The notes: generated by a model from the letters alone, not told the origin. Numbered from the stretch's first letter, positions 43,697-53,256 are shown. The stretch: DNA of 64,000 nt from Roseiarcus sp963732155 (GCA_963732155.1 CAVSYB010000012.1:62001-126000); one strand, 5' to 3'. A program made the numbers and translations.

Positions 43697-46234
43697 TTGC
43701 GCAGGACAAACCGGCCGAAACGCGAGCCTAAGCCAAAGAGCCTGTCGCAGGGTCGCCGCGACCTCCGGGCGAGCGGCCAACGTCTGCGGCGGCTGGCGAA
43801 ATTCGGCGTGTCGCTCGGCGCCGTTTTCATTTCCTCGGGCGCCTGGCCCGCCGCCATCGCCCTGCCGATGATCGGCGCCGATGCGCCGGGCGAACAGGAC
43901 CTCACCAGATTGGTCCTGCTCATCCTGCTGCTGTTCGGCACGTTCACCGCCGTCCTCCATCTGATCGGCCGACACAACTGGACGCGCCGCGAAAAGGCTT
44001 TGACTTCCGAACTCGCCCAAACCCATGCGCGCCTCGATCGCGCCAATCTTTTCTTGTCGACCGAGCCGCAGATCGTCGTCGCCTGGGGCGCTGACGGCGA
44101 GCCCGAAATCGAAGGCGACTATTCGCTGGTCACAGACACGCCGTTGCCCCGCCGCGTCCTCGGCTTCGGTTCATGGCTTGCGCCGGACCTCGCGCAGAAG
44201 ATGGACCACGCCGTCGAACGGCTGCGCGATCGCGGCGAGGGTTTTTCTTTTGCGCTCGCCAGTTCTCGCGGCCGTCATTTCGAGATCGACGGCCGCGCGG
44301 TCGCCGGCCGCGCCGTGATGCGCATTCGCGACGTCTCGGGCGACCGTCTGCAACTGGTGCGGCTGCGTGAGAGCCACGCCGAACTGCTCGAGGAGCTTGG
44401 CGCGATCCGCGGGATGCTTGACGCGATCCCCCACCCCGTCTGGACGCGCGACGACGCCGGACGGCTCGCCTGGTGCAACATCGCCTACGCGCGCGCCGTC
44501 GAAGCCAAGGATTCTGTCGAAGTCGTCGCACGCGGGCTCGAGATGTTCGACGGCGAGGCGCGCGAGGCGGCGCATGCGGCGCGCATCGAATCGGGAATCT
44601 GGCGCCAGCGCGCGCCCGCCGTCGCCGCCGGCGAGCGCAAGCTCTACGAGGTCGTCGACGTCGCGAGCCAGAACGGCTCCGCCGGCATGGCCAGCGACCT
44701 TTCCGAACTCACCGCGCTGCGCGGCGAACTGCAGCGACAGGCCAGCTCCCATGCGCGAACGCTGGATCAACTGTCCACCGGGGTGGCGATTTTCGACCGC
44801 CGCAAACGTCTCGTCTTTCACAACGCCGCCTATCGGCAGATATGGTCGTTCGACCCCGCCTTCCTCGATCAGCAGCCAACCGACGGCGAGGTGCTCGATC
44901 GCTTGCGCGCCAAGCGGCAATTGCCCGAGCAGGTCGATTTCCGCGCGTGGAAGGCGCAGCTTCTGCAGGCTTATCGCGCGATCGAATCGGCCGAGTATGT
45001 CTGGCATTTGCCCGACGGCCGGACGTTGCGCGCCGTGACCAGCCCGAATGTGCAAGGCGGCGTGACCTACCTCTTCGACGACGTGACGCAGCGCTTCAGC
45101 CTCGAGTCGCAATTCAACGCCCTGACCCGCGTGCAAGGCGAGACGCTCGACATGCTCAAGGAGGGCGTCGCAGTTTTCGGCACGGATGGGCGCCTGAAAC
45201 TGATCAACCCGGCGTTCGCTGCGCTGTGGCGACTCGACCCCGCCAGGGCCGCCGAAAAGCCGCACATTGACGAGATGGCGAGGTTTTGCGCGCCGCTGCT
45301 CGACGATGCCTCGCTGTGGGCCGCGCTTCGCGCTGTGATCGTCGGCCTGCCCGAGGACCGCAGAGGCTACGAAGCGCGCATCGAGCGAAAGGACGGCCTC
45401 GTCCTCGATTGCGCGGCGATGCCCCTGCCCGACGGCGCGACGCTGCTGACCTTCCTCGACGTGACGGCCGGCGTGAATGTCGAACGCGCCTTGAAGGAGC
45501 GCAATCAGGCGCTGGTCGGCGCCGAGAAACTGCGCAACGATTTCGTCCGTCACGTCAGCTACGAATTGCGCACGCCGCTGACCAACATTATCGGCTTTGC
45601 GCAACTGCTCGCCGAGGGTGTGGTCGGCGAACTCAACGCCAAGCAACTCGAATACGCCGGCTACGTCACCAAATCCTCCGCCGCTTTGCTCGCCATCATC
45701 AACGACATTTTGGACCTCGCGACGATCGACGCCGGCGCGCTCGAACTTCGGCTCGAGGAGGTCGACGTCGCCGAAGCCATGAAGGCCGCCGCCGAAGGCA
45801 TCCAGGACCGGCTCACCGAATCGGCGATCGAATTGCGCATCATCGCGACCGACGGCGTCGGCAGCTGGCGCGCCGACGGGCGCCGCGTGCGCCAGATCCT
45901 GTTCAATCTTCTCTCCAACGCGATCGGCTTTTCAGCTCCCGGCCAGACCGTCACGCTGGCCGCCATGCGCCGGGGCGACGAGATCGTCTTCAAGGTCAGC
46001 GATCGCGGGCGCGGCATTCCGCCCGAAGTGCTCGATCGTGTCTTCGAACGCTTCGAAACCCATACCGTCGGCTCGCGCCACCGCGGGATCGGCGTCGGTC
46101 TGTCGATCGTCCGCGCGCTGGTCGAATTGCACGGCGGCAGAGTTCTGATCGATTCGGCTCCCAACGAAGGGACCACGGTGACCTGCATTTTCCCGGTGGC
46201 CGGCGCGCAGGCCGTGACCCGCGCGGTCGCCTGA
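43697..46234 (+). CDS. divL: DivL-type PAS histidine-kinase-like protein (Tyr in place of phospho-His)
   Basis: An 845-residue membrane protein. Two membrane helices lie in residues about 40-95, then several PAS-like domains (about 230-560), a HisKA dimerisation domain and a HATPase_c domain. The phospho-acceptor box reads HVSYELRTPLTNIIGF, so residue 622 is Tyr where kinases have His, the hallmark of DivL. ATPase boxes are intact: QILFNLLSNA (N), DRGRGIPPE (G1), VFERFE (F), GIGVGLSIVR (G2). DivL controls the kinase CckA in response to DivK. The TTG start follows AGGGGG. Next genes tsaE-amgK and murU follow one base on, as in other alphaproteobacteria. Confidence 0.9.
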   Translation: MRRTNRPKREPKPKSLSQGRRDLRASGQRLRRLAKFGVSLGAVFISSGAWPAAIALPMIGADAPGEQDLTRLVLLILLLFGTFTAVLHLIGRHNWTRREKALTSELAQTHARLDRANLFLSTEPQIVVAWGADGEPEIEGDYSLVTDTPLPRRVLGFGSWLAPDLAQKMDHAVERLRDRGEGFSFALASSRGRHFEIDGRAVAGRAVMRIRDVSGDRLQLVRLRESHAELLEELGAIRGMLDAIPHPVWTRDDAGRLAWCNIAYARAVEAKDSVEVVARGLEMFDGEAREAAHAARIESGIWRQRAPAVAAGERKLYEVVDVASQNGSAGMASDLSELTALRGELQRQASSHARTLDQLSTGVAIFDRRKRLVFHNAAYRQIWSFDPAFLDQQPTDGEVLDRLRAKRQLPEQVDFRAWKAQLLQAYRAIESAEYVWHLPDGRTLRAVTSPNVQGGVTYLFDDVTQRFSLESQFNALTRVQGETLDMLKEGVAVFGTDGRLKLINPAFAALWRLDPARAAEKPHIDEMARFCAPLLDDASLWAALRAVIVGLPEDRRGYEARIERKDGLVLDCAAMPLPDGATLLTFLDVTAGVNVERALKERNQALVGAEKLRNDFVRHVSYELRTPLTNIIGFAQLLAEGVVGELNAKQLEYAGYVTKSSAALLAIINDILDLATIDAGALELRLEEVDVAEAMKAAAEGIQDRLTESAIELRIIATDGVGSWRADGRRVRQILFNLLSNAIGFSAPGQTVTLAAMRRGDEIVFKVSDRGRGIPPEVLDRVFERFETHTVGSRHRGIGVGLSIVRALVELHGGRVLIDSAPNEGTTVTCIFPVAGAQAVTRAVA

Positions 46235-46235
46235 C

Positions 46236-47801
46236 GTGGCTTCGACGCCGAGCGCGGCCAATGCCGACGCGGTCTGGCGGATCGATCTGCCGGACGAAGC
46301 GGCGACCGCTGCGCTGGCCGCGCGGATCGCCGGGTGGGTTGGACGCGGCGATATCATTGCGCTTTCCGGCGATCTCGGCGCCGCCAAGACCACGTTCGCG
46401 CGCGCGCTGATCCGCAAGTTGACAGACGACCCGCAACTCGAAGCGCCGAGTCCGACCTTCACGCTGATGCAGGTCTATGAAGCGCCCGAATTTGCGATCG
46501 TCCACGCCGACCTCTACCGCATCCGACAGCCCGACGAACTGCATAATCTCGGCTGGGAGGAGGCGACCGAGGACGCGCTGACGATCGTCGAATGGCCGGA
46601 GCAGGCCGGCGACTTCCTCAAGTCGGACCGGCTGTCGATCGCCTTCCACCTCGATCCGGCGCAGGGTTCGAACTACCGCCGCGCCCTGATCCAGGGTCAC
46701 GGCGCCTGGGCGGCCCGCCTCGCCCGCTTCCGGGGGATCGCGGCGCTGCTCGATCGCTCCGGCTGGAGCGGGGCCCGGCGGGTGTTCATGCACGGCGACG
46801 CCTCCGTCAGAGCCTATGAACGTCTCAGCAAGCCCTCCGGCGAGACCGCAATCTTGATGTTCGCTCCGCCGCGGCCCGACGGCCCGATCCTGCGCTACGG
46901 CAAGCCGTACGGCGCGATCGCCAAACTGGCCGACGACATCAGAGCCTTCATCGCGATCGACGAGGGGCTGCGTGCGCAAGGCTTCTCCGCGCCGCGCATG
47001 ATCGCCTACAGCGTCGCCGACGGCATGGCGGTGCTTGAAGATTTCGGCGCGCAATACATCGCCGACGCCGACGGTCCCAATCCCGTGCGCTACGCCGAAG
47101 CGGCGGCGCTGCTCGCCGAACTGCACGGCCGCTCGCTTCCCACAAAATTGCCGGTCGACGACGAGGTCTACGCGATTCCGACCTATGATTGCGAAGCGAT
47201 GCTGATCGAAGTCGAGCAGCTTCTCGACTGGTATGCGCCGCATGTCGCGCGCACTTCGCCGGCGTCGGGCGCCCGCGCTCAGTTCGTCGGGGCGTGGCGC
47301 GAGGCTTTGACGCCGATCCTCGCGCAGCCGACGACCTGGACCTTGCGCGACTTTCATTCGCCTAATCTGCACTGGCTGCCGGGCCGCGAGGGATTGAAGC
47401 GCCTGGGGCTGGTCGACTTTCAGGATTGCCTGCTCGGGCCGCCCGCCTACGATCTCGTCTCGCTTCTTCAGGACGCGCGCGTCGATATTTCCGACGATAT
47501 GGAGCTGAGGCTGATGGCCCACTACGCGCGCCGGCGCAGCGGCGCCGATCCCGCCTTCGATACGAACGCTTTCACATCGGCCTATGCGGTGATGGGCGCC
47601 CAACGAGCGACGAAAATCCTCGGCATTTTCGCCAGACTGGATAAGCGCGACGGCAAGCCGCACTATCTGGCGCATCTGCCACGCATTGAACGCTATCTTG
47701 CCAAGAGCCTCGCGCATCCATTGATGCAACCGGTCAAGGTCTGGTATCAGGCCCATTTGCCGCGCGCTTTGGCCGGCGAAGCGCGCGTTGCCGAACGCTG
47801 A
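46236..47801 (+). CDS. Fusion of TsaE (tRNA t6A biosynthesis) and AmgK sugar kinase
   Basis: A 521-residue two-domain protein. Residues 1-155 are TsaE, the ATPase helper of TsaB-TsaD in N6-threonylcarbamoyladenosine formation; its P-loop reads GDLGAAKTTFARALIRKL with Ala50 before Lys51 where Gly is usual, and SPTFTLMQVYEA is present. From about residue 170 comes an aminoglycoside-phosphotransferase fold of the AmgK type, a MurNAc/GlcNAc anomeric kinase of cell-wall recycling: MHGDASVRAYERL, catalytic LRDFHSPNLHWL, and LVDFQDCLLGPPAYDLVSLL. GTG start, one base after the divL stop. MurU follows, completing the pathway. Confidence 0.92.
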   Translation: MASTPSAANADAVWRIDLPDEAATAALAARIAGWVGRGDIIALSGDLGAAKTTFARALIRKLTDDPQLEAPSPTFTLMQVYEAPEFAIVHADLYRIRQPDELHNLGWEEATEDALTIVEWPEQAGDFLKSDRLSIAFHLDPAQGSNYRRALIQGHGAWAARLARFRGIAALLDRSGWSGARRVFMHGDASVRAYERLSKPSGETAILMFAPPRPDGPILRYGKPYGAIAKLADDIRAFIAIDEGLRAQGFSAPRMIAYSVADGMAVLEDFGAQYIADADGPNPVRYAEAAALLAELHGRSLPTKLPVDDEVYAIPTYDCEAMLIEVEQLLDWYAPHVARTSPASGARAQFVGAWREALTPILAQPTTWTLRDFHSPNLHWLPGREGLKRLGLVDFQDCLLGPPAYDLVSLLQDARVDISDDMELRLMAHYARRRSGADPAFDTNAFTSAYAVMGAQRATKILGIFARLDKRDGKPHYLAHLPRIERYLAKSLAHPLMQPVKVWYQAHLPRALAGEARVAER

Positions 47802-47827
47802 TCGAATTCCTGACGGGCACACGAAAA

Positions 47828-48556
47828 ATGGCGTCGCCGCAAATGCCGAAAGCCGCCATGGTGTTCGCCGCCGGACTGGGCGCGCGGATGCGGCCGATCA
47901 CCGACACCCTGCCCAAACCGCTCGTCAAGATCGCCGGGAAGGCGCTGATCGATCACTGCCTGGATCGTTTCGCGGAGGCGGGGGTCGCGCGCGCAATCGT
48001 CAACGTCCACTGGCTCGCCGATCAGATCGAGGCGCATCTGGCCCCCCGCGCCGAGCCTGAGATATTCTTCTCCGACGAGCGCGCGCAATTGCTCGACCAG
48101 GGCGGCGGCATCAAACGCGCGTTGCCGCTGATCGGCGCGGCGCCGTTCTTCCTGTGCAACACCGACGCGTTCTGGATCGAGGGCCCGCGCTCCAATCTGG
48201 CGCGCCTGGCGGCGGCGTTCGATCCCGAGCGGATGGACGCCGCGTTGCTCGTCGCGGCGAGCGCCGGCGCCGTCGGCGTCGATTGGCCGGGCGACTTCTC
48301 TTGCGACGCCGAGGGACGGCTGGAGCCGCGCGAGGACCGCCATGTCGCGCCCTTCGTCTACACCGGGGTCGGCATCATCAAGCCGGAGCTTTTCGCGCGC
48401 GAACGGGCCGAAGTGTTTCGCCTCGCGCCGTTTTTCTTCGAGGCCGCGCGCAAGGGGCGCCTGTTCGGCCTGCGCCTCGACGGCCTCTGGCTCCACGTTG
48501 GCCGTCCGGAGTCGATCGCCGAGGCGGAGCGCGCGATCGATCGTTCGACGCTTTGA
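47828..48556 (+). CDS. murU: N-acetylmuramate alpha-1-phosphate uridylyltransferase MurU
   Basis: A 242-residue nucleotidyltransferase that makes UDP-MurNAc from MurNAc-1-phosphate supplied by AmgK, bypassing de novo MurNAc synthesis and conferring relative fosfomycin tolerance in species where it was studied. The signature is VFAAGLGARMRPITDTLPKP, followed by the metal-site region FFLCNTDAFWIEGP. Length is standard for MurU and too short for glucose-1-phosphate thymidylyltransferase. It is 26 bases from tsaE-amgK. In many relatives addB follows; here a convergent thiolase gene follows. Confidence 0.92.
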   Translation: MASPQMPKAAMVFAAGLGARMRPITDTLPKPLVKIAGKALIDHCLDRFAEAGVARAIVNVHWLADQIEAHLAPRAEPEIFFSDERAQLLDQGGGIKRALPLIGAAPFFLCNTDAFWIEGPRSNLARLAAAFDPERMDAALLVAASAGAVGVDWPGDFSCDAEGRLEPREDRHVAPFVYTGVGIIKPELFARERAEVFRLAPFFFEAARKGRLFGLRLDGLWLHVGRPESIAEAERAIDRSTL

Positions 48557-48558
48557 GA

Positions 48559-48574
48559 GCCCCGCCTTCGGGGC
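48559..48574. terminator. Hairpin between convergent murU and thiolase genes
   Basis: GCCCCG-CCTT-CGGGGC is a perfect six-base-pair GC stem three bases after the murU stop. There is no T-tract on either side, so it is at most a weak or factor-assisted bidirectional terminator. Confidence 0.4.
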
Positions 48575-48620
48575 GGCGGAGACCGGCCCAGGGCGGCGTC
48601 CGGCGCTCTGAAGCTCCCCG

Positions 48621-49811
48621 CTATTGCAGGCGCTCGATCGCGATCGCGGTCGCTTCGCCGCCGCCGATGCACAAAGCGGCGACGCCTCGCCTAACGCCTC
48701 GCGCCTCCAGCGCCGCCAGCAGCGTCACGATAATGCGCGCGCCCGAGGCGCCGATCGGATGGCCGAGCGCGCAGGCGCCGCCGTTGACGTTGACCTTCTC
48801 GTGCGGCAGCGAAAGATCGCGCATCGCGGCCATCGCGACGACCGCGAAGGCCTCGTTGATCTCATAGAGATCGACCTGCCGCTCGGACCAGCCCGTCTTG
48901 GCCTGCACCTTGTTGATCGCGCCAATCGGCGCGGTCGGGAACAGATTCGGCTCGGCGGCGTAGGAGGCATGCGCAACAATGACGGCGCGCGGCGTCAGGC
49001 CGCGTTCTTCCGCCTGCGACCGGCGCATCAGGACGAGCGCCGCCGCGCCGTCCGAAATCGAGCTCGAGTTGGCCGCAGTGACGGTTCCGCCCCTTCGAAA
49101 GGCCGGCTGTAGCGTCGGAATCTTGTCGAGCCGCGCCTTGGGCGGCTGCTCGTCTTGCGTGACGGTGATCTCGATCTTGCCGTTCTTGACGGCCAGCGGC
49201 GTAATCTCGCCCGCGAAAGCGCCCTCGCGCATCGCCCTCTGCGCGCGCTCGAGCGAGGCGACGGCGAAAGCGTCCTGCGCCTGCCGCGTGAACTGGTAGC
49301 TCTCGGCGCAATCCTCGGCGAAAGTCCCCATCAGACGCCCCTTGTCATAGGCGTCCTCCAGGCCGTCGAGAAACATGTGATCGATGACGCGGCCGTGTCC
49401 CATGCGATAGCCGGCGCGGGCGCGGTCGAGCAAGTATGGGGCGTTGCTCATGCTCTCCATGCCGCCGGCGACGACAATGTCGGCGGAGCCGGCGAGGATG
49501 AGGTCATGGGCGAGCATCGCCGCCTTCATGCCCGATCCGCACATCTTGTTGACGGTCGTGCAGCCAACGCCGAGCGGCAGATCGGCGCCCAGCGCCGCCT
49601 GGCGGGCGGGCGCCTGGCCCTGGCCGGCAGGCAACACGCAGCCGAACAGCACCTCCTGCACGTCGGCGGCGTCGAGACCGGAACGCGCCAGCGCGGCGCG
49701 GATCGCCGCCGCGCCGAGCGTCGCCGCCGTCGTATCCCTGAAGTCGCCCTGAAAGGCGCCCATCGGAGTCCGCGCCGCGCCGACGACGACGACGGGATCG
49801 GCTGACGTCAT
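48621..49811 (-). CDS. Acetyl-CoA C-acetyltransferase (thiolase)
   Basis: A 396-residue thiolase that condenses or cleaves acetoacetyl-CoA. The acyl-accepting cysteine is in TVNKMCGSGMKAAMLAHDLI near residue 90. VNVNGGACALGHPIGASGAR holds the His active-site motif, and AALCIGGGEATAIAIE contains the second cysteine. Length and motifs fit the biosynthetic PhaA/AtoB class. ATG 49811 follows AGGAGA. No phaB or phaC neighbour is seen, so its pathway (PHB synthesis, ethylmalonyl-CoA or isoleucine degradation) is open. Confidence 0.93.
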   Translation of the reverse strand: MTSADPVVVVGAARTPMGAFQGDFRDTTAATLGAAAIRAALARSGLDAADVQEVLFGCVLPAGQGQAPARQAALGADLPLGVGCTTVNKMCGSGMKAAMLAHDLILAGSADIVVAGGMESMSNAPYLLDRARAGYRMGHGRVIDHMFLDGLEDAYDKGRLMGTFAEDCAESYQFTRQAQDAFAVASLERAQRAMREGAFAGEITPLAVKNGKIEITVTQDEQPPKARLDKIPTLQPAFRRGGTVTAANSSSISDGAAALVLMRRSQAEERGLTPRAVIVAHASYAAEPNLFPTAPIGAINKVQAKTGWSERQVDLYEINEAFAVVAMAAMRDLSLPHEKVNVNGGACALGHPIGASGARIIVTLLAALEARGVRRGVAALCIGGGEATAIAIERLQ

Positions 49812-50059
49812 CGCATTTCTCCTGTCCCTGGCCGCCCGCCGGCGTTGAAGCCGCCGCCGGCGTCCCTTCAATAATACGGAATCGATCCGAAAAGGAATCG
49901 GCGGTCGCCGTGGCGCCGGCAAATCATACCGTCCTCTCGTCGGCAATTGCGGAATCTCAATTGAAGCGTCGACAAACCCGATAGGCTGGCCTTTCGGCGC
50001 TATGCCGGCGCGGCGGACGGGATTGTCGTGGCCGGCAGAGCCGGAGGAGCGCGCCGCCG

Positions 50060-51775
50060 ATGCCGATCCAGAACGCCGAGATCGCCACTCTGCTCGATCA
50101 GACGGCGGAACTGCTCGAGATCGAGGGCGCCAATCCTTTCCGCGTGCGCGCCTATCGCCGCGCGGCGCGCACGATCGAGGGATTGCCCCAGTCGGCCGCC
50201 AGCCTCGTTGCGGCGGGGCGGGACCTGTCCGAGCTGCCGGGCATCGGCGAGGATCTGGCGGGCAAGATCGTCCAAATCGTCAAGACCGGGCAACTCGTCA
50301 CTCTCGATGCGCTGAAGAAGGAATTGCCTGGCGAATTGGGCGCGATGGCGGCCTTGCCGGGCCTCGGCGCCAAACGCGTCAAGCGCCTCTATGACGAGCT
50401 TGGCGTGCGCAGCCTCGCCGACTTGCGCCGCGCTGTCGAAGCCCAGCGCCTGCGCGAGCTGAAAGGGTTCGGCGAGAAGATCGAACAAAAGCTTCTTGCC
50501 GCGCTGCAAAAGCCCGTCGCCCCGGCGAGGTTCAAGCTGTCGACGACGGAGGCGGAAGCCGATGCGCTGGTCGGCCATCTCAAGCGGGGGATCGGCGACG
50601 GCGAGGTCGTCGCCGCCGGCAGCTATCGGCGACGGCGCGAGACGGTCGGCGATCTCGACATCCTCGCGACGTCCCGCGACCCCTCGGCTGTGAGCGATCG
50701 TCTGGTCGGCTACGACAATGTCGCCGAGGTTCTCGCACGCGGGCCGACGCGCACCACGGTCGTTTTGCGCTCGGGCCTGCAGGTGGACCTTCGGGTTGTT
50801 TTGCAGGAGAGCTACGGGGCGGCGCTCCTCTATTTCACCGGATCGAAGGCGCACAACATCGCGCTGCGCGGCCTCGCCATCCAGAACGGCTGGAAGCTCA
50901 ACGAATATGGCCTGTTCGACGGAAAGAGACGGATCGCCGGCCGGACCGAAGAGGAGCTTTACAAGAAATTGGGCCTCGTCTTCGTGCCCCCCGAGTTGCG
51001 CGAGGATCGCGGCGAGGTCGGCCTGGCGGCGAAGGGCGAGCTGCCCCATCTGGTCACGCTGGCGGACATCCACGGCGACCTGCACGCCCATACGACATGG
51101 AGCGACGGCGTCGCCCCGATCGCCGAAATGGCGGCGGCGGCCAAAGCGCGCGGCTATGAATATTTGGCGATCACCGATCACAGCCGGCATGTGAGCGTCG
51201 CCCATGGCCTCGATCCGGGGCGGCTGTCGCAGCAGATCGACGAAATTGACCGGGTCGGCGCGGGCTTGCATGGCCTGACGCTGCTAAAGGGATGCGAGGT
51301 CGATATCCTCGCCGACGGGCGTCTCGACCTTCCCGACGACATACTGTCGCGGCTCGATCTCGTCGTCGCCGCGGTTCACTACAAGTTCGACTTGCCGCGC
51401 GACGAGCAGACGAGCCGAATCATCCGCGCGATGGACAATCCTCTCGTATCGATCATCGCCCATCCGACCGGTCGTCTGATCGGCGAACGGGAGCCGTATG
51501 ACGTCGACGTCGAAAAGCTGATCTCCGCCGCGGCTGAGCGTGGCTGTCATCTCGAGATCAACGCGGGTCCGGATCGACTGGACCTCGACGACGTTCACGC
51601 TCATGCGGCCAAAGACGCCGGCGTGAAACTCGTCATATCAAGCGACGCCCATTCCCCCGCTTCGCTGGGCTGGATGCGGTTCGGCATCGATCAGGCGCGC
51701 CGCGGCTGGCTCGAGGCCAAGGATGTGATCAACACCCGCCCGCTCGCCCAGTTGAGGAAGCTTCTCCGGCGATAG
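50060..51775 (+). CDS. polX: DNA polymerase/3'-5' exonuclease PolX
   Basis: A 571-residue family X repair polymerase. N-terminal helix-hairpin-helix pieces (LSELPGIGEDLAGKIVQIV and MAALPGLGAKRVKRLYDEL) are followed by the nucleotidyltransferase core (AAGSYRRRRETVGDLDILAT, with the D-x-D metal pair). The C-terminal PHP domain (DLHAHTTWSDGVAPIAEMAA, ITDHSRHVSVAHG, and SSDAHSPASLG) gives 3'-5' exonuclease and AP-endonuclease activity in relatives. GGAGGAG is well placed. The whole catalytic set is present. It acts in base excision repair. Confidence 0.95.
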   Translation: MPIQNAEIATLLDQTAELLEIEGANPFRVRAYRRAARTIEGLPQSAASLVAAGRDLSELPGIGEDLAGKIVQIVKTGQLVTLDALKKELPGELGAMAALPGLGAKRVKRLYDELGVRSLADLRRAVEAQRLRELKGFGEKIEQKLLAALQKPVAPARFKLSTTEAEADALVGHLKRGIGDGEVVAAGSYRRRRETVGDLDILATSRDPSAVSDRLVGYDNVAEVLARGPTRTTVVLRSGLQVDLRVVLQESYGAALLYFTGSKAHNIALRGLAIQNGWKLNEYGLFDGKRRIAGRTEEELYKKLGLVFVPPELREDRGEVGLAAKGELPHLVTLADIHGDLHAHTTWSDGVAPIAEMAAAAKARGYEYLAITDHSRHVSVAHGLDPGRLSQQIDEIDRVGAGLHGLTLLKGCEVDILADGRLDLPDDILSRLDLVVAAVHYKFDLPRDEQTSRIIRAMDNPLVSIIAHPTGRLIGEREPYDVDVEKLISAAAERGCHLEINAGPDRLDLDDVHAHAAKDAGVKLVISSDAHSPASLGWMRFGIDQARRGWLEAKDVINTRPLAQLRKLLRR

Positions 51776-51782
51776 TCGCCGG
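51766..51782. terminator. Hairpin spanning the polX stop codon
   Basis: CCGGCGA-TAG-TCGCCGG is a perfect seven-base-pair stem with the polX stop codon as its loop, lying just before the convergent deacetylase stop at 51800. There is no T-tract downstream of it on the plus strand, so its role as terminator is doubtful. Confidence 0.35.
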
Positions 51783-51799
51783 AAAATCACGTCGCCTGT

Positions 51800-52651
51800 T
51801 CACAATCCGCAACTGACGCTCAATTCCGCGGGATCGACGGGGTCGATTGTCGCGCCAGGCTCCAGCAGCGCCGCGAATCGCTCACCGCGATCGCGGTTCG
51901 ACACGGTGACGCGCGGCACGGAATAAAGGTCATCGCCGACGCGCGCGAGACGATCTTCGACCGCAAAGGCGGCGACATAACCGGCGCGCGCCGCCGCCTG
52001 CTCCAAAGCGCTGTCGAACGCGCCGTAGGGCCACGCCAACAGGTCGACCGGACGGCCGAGGCGTTGCTCGAGCGCTTTTTTAGATTTCGTCAATTCGACG
52101 GCGACGAAGGATTGATAGTCGGCCGCGCTGCGACGCGCGCGTTCCTTCTCGAAGAAGGGATGCGAACAAGTGTGCGACTGCACGTCGACCAGGCCCGACT
52201 TCAGCATTTCCCCGATCTCCTCCCAGGTGAGCGCGTCGGGCTCATACGAGATGGCGTCCGTATAGACGAACAGCGTAACGGGCGTGTGGTAACGCTGAAT
52301 GATCGGAAACATTTCGGTATATTGCGACCGACGCCCGTCGTCGACGGTGATGACGACGGTGTGCGGCGCAGGCGCGCGGCCGCCTCGCAGCGCGTCGACG
52401 ACCGATCCGAGGCGCGCCACGTTGTAGTGATGGTCGGCGAGCCAGGCGAGCTGTTCTTGGAACACCGGCGTCGTGACGGTTGTCGATCCCGGCGTCGTCG
52501 GATGAAACCGATGGTAGAGCAGGATCGGCACGCCTCGATCTTCCGCGCGAACGGAGCCGAGCGAAGCGATCATCGCAATGAGCGCCGCGGCCACGAGAAC
52601 GTGCGCCAACCTTGCAAGACGGATCGCCGAATGAACGCGCCGCATGGTCAA
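51800..52651 (-). CDS. Polysaccharide deacetylase (NodB fold), secreted
   Basis: A 283-residue carbohydrate esterase 4 protein with a signal peptide (VLVAAALIAMIASLGSVRAE) so it acts in the periplasm or outside. Metal and catalytic motifs are VVITVDDGRRSQY (first Asp pair), VDVQSHTCSHPFF (two His) and LLAWPYGAFDSALEQAA. The canonical TFDDG is TVDDG here. It removes N-acetyl groups from a polysaccharide such as peptidoglycan or an exopolysaccharide. The gene lies three bases downstream of the flavodoxin gene, so it would share its FNR-type site. Confidence 0.87.
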   Translation of the reverse strand: MTMRRVHSAIRLARLAHVLVAAALIAMIASLGSVRAEDRGVPILLYHRFHPTTPGSTTVTTPVFQEQLAWLADHHYNVARLGSVVDALRGGRAPAPHTVVITVDDGRRSQYTEMFPIIQRYHTPVTLFVYTDAISYEPDALTWEEIGEMLKSGLVDVQSHTCSHPFFEKERARRSAADYQSFVAVELTKSKKALEQRLGRPVDLLAWPYGAFDSALEQAAARAGYVAAFAVEDRLARVGDDLYSVPRVTVSNRDRGERFAALLEPGATIDPVDPAELSVSCGL

Positions 52652-52654
52652 ATG

Positions 52655-53197
52655 CTAACCGATCGCGCGCGTCGCCGCGGGCTGGCCCGAACCGGGCGCC
52701 CGCGGGCGATCGGCGCCCTTCACTTCCAGCGACTTGACGAACTCCGCAAGACGCGTCTCGAAGACGCCGGAGGTGACCGTCCCCGCCTTGAAGCCGCAAA
52801 CCGCGCGCGGCGCCTGGCCGACGATTGCCTCCATCTGCGCGAACGCGCTTTCGGCGCCGGCATTGCCGAAGGTGCAGAAGAAGGCGACGTCGGGAAGGCG
52901 CGCCTTGTTGGCGGTCAAATAGGCGCGAATCGGCGAGGAGACCGACCACGCCCAGACGGGCGTTCCGACGATGACCAGATCGTAGGCCGCCGGATCGATC
53001 TTCGCGCGCACGATGGACGCCGGCTGCTTCTGCGTCGCTTCTCTGGCCGACCGCCAATAGCCGAAAAGTCCGGATCGCTCCTTGGTCGGCGCGATTTCTT
53101 CGATCTCGCAGCCAAGCGAAGCGGCCAGCGACGCCGCGATTTTGCGCGTCGTTCCCGACCTCGAATAGAAAACGACCAAAATCCTAGGCTCCGCCAT
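52655..53197 (-). CDS. Flavodoxin-fold protein
   Basis: A 180-residue FMN-binding flavodoxin-like protein; I chose the ATG at 53197 because it leads straight into the first strand (EPRILVVFYSRSGTTRKIA), whose YSRSGTTRK is the FMN phosphate loop. Further features are LVIVGTPVWAWSVSSPIRAY and the FFCTFGNAGAESAF flavin loop. It belongs to the menaquinone-dependent-protoporphyrinogen-oxidase/WrbA-like broad group and probably carries out low-potential electron transfer or quinone reduction. It is first in a pair with the deacetylase gene, and a one-mismatch TTGA-N6-TCAA site lies 59 bases upstream. Confidence 0.85.
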   Translation of the reverse strand: MAEPRILVVFYSRSGTTRKIAASLAASLGCEIEEIAPTKERSGLFGYWRSAREATQKQPASIVRAKIDPAAYDLVIVGTPVWAWSVSSPIRAYLTANKARLPDVAFFCTFGNAGAESAFAQMEAIVGQAPRAVCGFKAGTVTSGVFETRLAEFVKSLEVKGADRPRAPGSGQPAATRAIG

Positions 53198-53256
53198 CGG
53201 CGTTCTCCCGCTGATCCCGCCCGGAAATCCCATATCGCGAAGGCGCCCGGCGCAAC

